Of a DNA stretch of 64,000 nt, positions 61,717 to 64,000 are shown piece by piece; within the stretch, counting starts at the first letter, position 1, and each line of letters starts with the position of its first letter. Position numbers and translations under genes: made by a program. The notes beneath the pieces are model-generated. The model ran no database searches and was not told the origin of the DNA. It worked only from the letters and a program-made list of their open reading frames with translations. The stretch comes from DASRQZ01 sp964571275 (GTDB lineage: Bacteria; Myxococcota_A; Polyangia; Fen-1088). Location of the stretch: assembly GCA_964571275.1 (NCBI GenBank), contig CAZNCQ010000011.1, positions 1 through 64,000 on the forward strand. The letters run 5' to 3'.

Positions 61717-62820
61717 ATGGCCGCCGGCCGGCGTGACTGGCTGCGGCCCTTTGGCGAGCTGCCGCGGCGGCGGGGGCTCACGCTGCGCGTGCTGGCGTTC
61801 GTGCTGCCGCTCGGCCTCTGGTGCGTCGTCAGCTACGTGCCGTTCATCTGGCACCCGATGATCCGGGTAACCGATCCAGGTGACGTCGACTGGATGACGC
61901 GCGACCAGGTGGTCGAGGGCGACGCGTTCCGCACGGAAAATCAAGCGATCGCCGCGCGCGGCGGGCACATCGCGCGCGGCGCGCCCACGAACCCAGTCTT
62001 CCTCCCCGCGCCGCACGAAGTGCTGCGCGCGCTGGTGACCGGCTTCACCACGCCACCGGCGCGGCCCGACGAGCCCTGGTTGCACGAGGCGCTCCTTCAC
62101 AGCATCGGCATCATTTTTTGGGGCTTCCTCATCTCGTCGGTGATCGGCGTGCCGCTCGGGATCCTGTGCGGCGCGCTGCCGTCGATGGCGCGGCTCACCG
62201 AGCCGTTCATCGAGTTCTTCCGTTACCTGCCGGCGCCGGCGTTCGGCGCGCTGGCGGTCGCGGTGCTGGGCATCAACGACGCGCCCAAGATCGCGATCAT
62301 CTTCATCGGGACGTTCTTTCAGCAAGTCTTGGTCATCGCCAACACCGCACGCCGGCTGGATCCCGCGCTGCTCGAAGCGGCGCAGACGCTGGGCGCGAAA
62401 CCCCGCCAGCTGCTCTGGCGCGTGGTCGTGCCGGGCATCATCACCGACCTCTACAGCGATCAGCGCGTGCTGCTCGGCTGGGCCTGGACGTACTTGATCG
62501 TTGCCGAGCTCATCGGCGTCAGCTCGGGCATCACGTTCTTCATCAACCAGCAGGCGAAGTACCGTGCCTACGATCGCGTCTTCGCCTCGATCATCCTCAT
62601 CGGCCTCATCGGCCTCACCACCGACGTGATCCTGGCCTCGATCGGACGCCAGATCTTCCCCTGGGTGCGCACCTCGCGCACCGGCTGGTTGTCGCAGGCG
62701 CTGCAGAGGCTCAAGCGCGGCGAGCGTCGCATTCCCGTGGCCGCGATCTCGGCCGAGGTCACCGACGAGACGACGACCCAAACGACGGCTAACGTCGCCG
62801 CGCGCGAGGCGGCGTCGTGA
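61717..62820 (+). CDS. NitT/TauT-type ABC transporter permease
   Basis: 367 residues. About six membrane helices after a soluble region, with the conserved EAL loop (LLEAAQTLGAKPRQLLWRVVVPG) typical of SsuC/TauC permeases. Extra soluble sequence between the first helix and the core (about 45-120) is a feature of this urea-carboxylase-linked subgroup. The ATG at 61717 follows the SBP stop by one base, and its stop overlaps the ATPase start. Confidence 0.9.
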   Translation: MAAGRRDWLRPFGELPRRRGLTLRVLAFVLPLGLWCVVSYVPFIWHPMIRVTDPGDVDWMTRDQVVEGDAFRTENQAIAARGGHIARGAPTNPVFLPAPHEVLRALVTGFTTPPARPDEPWLHEALLHSIGIIFWGFLISSVIGVPLGILCGALPSMARLTEPFIEFFRYLPAPAFGALAVAVLGINDAPKIAIIFIGTFFQQVLVIANTARRLDPALLEAAQTLGAKPRQLLWRVVVPGIITDLYSDQRVLLGWAWTYLIVAELIGVSSGITFFINQQAKYRAYDRVFASIILIGLIGLTTDVILASIGRQIFPWVRTSRTGWLSQALQRLKRGERRIPVAAISAEVTDETTTQTTANVAAREAAS

Positions 62821-63731
62821 CCGCAGCGGAACCCGTCGCCGCCTTGCCCGACTACCGCGCGCAGGCGCCCGAGGTCGCCGAGCGCTTTCGCAAGCTGCAG
62901 GAACGCCCGGTGATTCTCGAGGTGCGCGGCCTGGTCAAAGACTTCACGGTGCGCGACGGCGGCACGACGCGCGCGCTCGACAACGTCAGCTTCCGCGCAC
63001 ACCGGCGCGAGATCATGTGCGTGATCGGCCCGTCGGGCTGCGGCAAGTCGACGGTGGCGCGGATCCTGGCGGGCCTCGAGGACGCGAGCGGCGGTGAAGT
63101 GCTGCTCGACGGCAAGCAGGTGCACGGCCCCGGGCCCGACCGCGGGATGGTCTTCCAGGGCTACACGCTCTTTCCCTGGCTCACGGTGACGAAGAACGTG
63201 ATGTTCGGCCTCGAGCTGTCGGGCGAGCACTCGAACGCCACCGCCGAGGAAGAGGCGCGCGCCTGGATCCAGCTCGTCGGCCTGCACAAGTTCGCCGATG
63301 CTTACCCGCACCAGCTGTCGGGCGGCATGAAGCAGCGGGTGGCGATCGCGCGCGCGCTGGCGCCGCGGCCGCGGATCTTGCTCATGGACGAGCCGTTCGG
63401 CGCGCTCGACGCGCAGACGCGCGCGCAGATGCAGTCCTACCTGCTGCAGATCTGGAAGCAGGTCGACGTCACCATCATCTTCATCACCCACGATCTCGAC
63501 GAGGCGATCTATCTCGCCGACCGGATCCTGGTGCTGGACGCGCACCCGGGGCGCGTGCGCGAATTGATGGAGGTCGCCGTGCCGCGGCCGCGCACGCCCG
63601 AGCAATTTCTCTCGCCAACCTTCATGGCGGCGCGCCGGCATCTTCAAGAGCTGATCCATCCGCCGGCAGCGCAAGCACAGGATCGCATTCCCATGATACG
63701 CATGACCGTCGTGGGGGACGACGTCGAATGA
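62817..63731 (+). CDS. NitT/TauT-type ABC transporter ATPase
   Basis: 304 residues: Walker A GPSGCGKST (71-79), LSGGM (167-171), LLMDEP (188-193) and H-loop (FITHDLDEAIYLADR), with an N-terminal extension of about 35 residues. GTG start at 62817 overlaps the permease TGA (GTGA). It provides energy for the SBP/permease pair. Its own stop overlaps the start of the next gene (ATGA). Confidence 0.93.
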   Translation: MTAAEPVAALPDYRAQAPEVAERFRKLQERPVILEVRGLVKDFTVRDGGTTRALDNVSFRAHRREIMCVIGPSGCGKSTVARILAGLEDASGGEVLLDGKQVHGPGPDRGMVFQGYTLFPWLTVTKNVMFGLELSGEHSNATAEEEARAWIQLVGLHKFADAYPHQLSGGMKQRVAIARALAPRPRILLMDEPFGALDAQTRAQMQSYLLQIWKQVDVTIIFITHDLDEAIYLADRILVLDAHPGRVRELMEVAVPRPRTPEQFLSPTFMAARRHLQELIHPPAAQAQDRIPMIRMTVVGDDVE

Positions 63732-64000
63732 GCGCACCCAGGACCAGCATCACCACCAACCCCGCAGGCGCGACCGAAACGTTGCGCGGGGGCAGCGCCT
63801 GGTCGCGACGCATGCGCCGCGGGCAAGTGCTGCGCATCAGCGACCCGACCGGTCGCGCGGCGGTCGCGGCGCTGCTGTTCAACACCGAGGATCCGCTCGA
63901 GCGCTACAACATGCCCGACACGCTGAAGGCGCAGTACACAGCGTTTCTCACCACCGGCCGCGTGCTCTATTCCGACATGGGACGGATCCTGGCGTCGATC
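63728..64000 (+). CDS. Urea-carboxylase-associated DUF1989 protein (carboxyguanidine deiminase-type), partial
   Basis: 91 residues to the window end, beginning MSAPRTSITTNPAGATETLRGG, then WSRRMRRGQVLRISDPTGRAAVAALLFNTEDPLERYNMPDTLKAQYTAF, matching the N-terminus of DUF1989 (urea amidolyase-associated protein 1) proteins. In guanidine-degrading operons, the two DUF1989 proteins are the subunits of carboxyguanidine deiminase. The presence of this gene directly after the transporter predicts DUF1989-2 and urea/guanidine carboxylase and allophanate hydrolase genes downstream. Confidence 0.85.
   Translation, partial: MSAPRTSITTNPAGATETLRGGSAWSRRMRRGQVLRISDPTGRAAVAALLFNTEDPLERYNMPDTLKAQYTAFLTTGRVLYSDMGRILASI

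Overview
The window is about 64 kb of high-GC bacterial chromosome, densely coded on both strands, with many short 1-4 base overlaps between stop and start codons. The content points to a soil-type myxobacterium or close relative (Myxococcota, Polyangia-like). The signs are many lipoproteins with Gly/Asp-rich linkers, RCC1-repeat and thrombospondin-3-repeat surface proteins, tandem DUF2330 proteins, a Cys-rich lipoprotein with a DGIDNDGDGLIDYADPEC-type motif, an orphan type VI (VgrG/Rhs) effector locus, and a set of secreted plant-cell-wall enzymes. This assignment is inference from gene content; no ribosomal RNA or marker gene is present.

Layout. 1-3.7 kb: leftward genes for an RCC1-repeat lipoprotein, a lipase-maturation-factor-like membrane protein and a small Cys-rich secreted protein. 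3.8 kb: a selenocysteine tRNA (selC), followed by about 700 bp with no intact gene but with a remnant of an NmrA-type protein. 4.6-9.9 kb: a GAF/CheX-like fusion, small hypotheticals, a YqiJ/YqiK-type (NfeD-like plus flotillin) pair, and an alpha/beta hydrolase lacking the nucleophilic Ser. 10-13.3 kb: two translationally coupled thrombospondin-3-repeat surface proteins. 13.3-15.1 kb: a TPR lipoprotein and a YceI protein. 15.3-23.6 kb: a type VI secretion cargo operon (VgrG, probable adaptor, PAAR-Rhs toxin, candidate immunity protein). 23.6-28.8 kb: two DUF2330 paralogues and a five-heme cytochrome c. 28.9-33.1 kb: a penicillin-binding transpeptidase, SerA-type dehydrogenase, a Gly/His-rich protein and an orphan OmpR-type regulator.

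33-44.8 kb: a pectate lyase, several housekeeping enzymes, and a convergent pair (expansin-like protein and GH5_8-type mannanase) that each carry three CBM10-like Cys modules. 44.9-51.5 kb: an apparent six-gene operon (54-residue membrane protein, MacB-like ABC ATPase and two permeases, NtrC-type regulator, NtrY-like kinase) preceded by a close match to a sigma-54 promoter and an upstream palindrome, which suggests self-regulation. 51.5-54.6 kb: a modular GH28 polygalacturonase and a stand-alone copy of its N-terminal module. 54.8-58.2 kb: an ECF sigma factor, a one-pass membrane protein with a CBM48-like domain, a predicted outer-membrane barrel ending in another CBM48-like domain, and a small secreted protein, all coupled. 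58.3-60.5 kb: a Cys-rich lipoprotein, glyoxalase, cupin and a tiny membrane protein. 60.6 kb to the end: a NitT/TauT-type ABC transporter followed by the start of a urea-carboxylase-associated (DUF1989, carboxyguanidine deiminase-type) gene, probably the start of a guanidine or urea degradation operon that continues beyond the window.

The most notable parts are the ECF/CBM48 regulatory cassette, the sigma-54 controlled ABC/two-component operon with its tiny membrane protein, the Rhs toxin with an unrecognised C-terminal domain, the paired CBM10-like modular enzymes, and selC with gene debris at its 3' end. No CRISPR array, rRNA, insertion sequence or prophage was seen.
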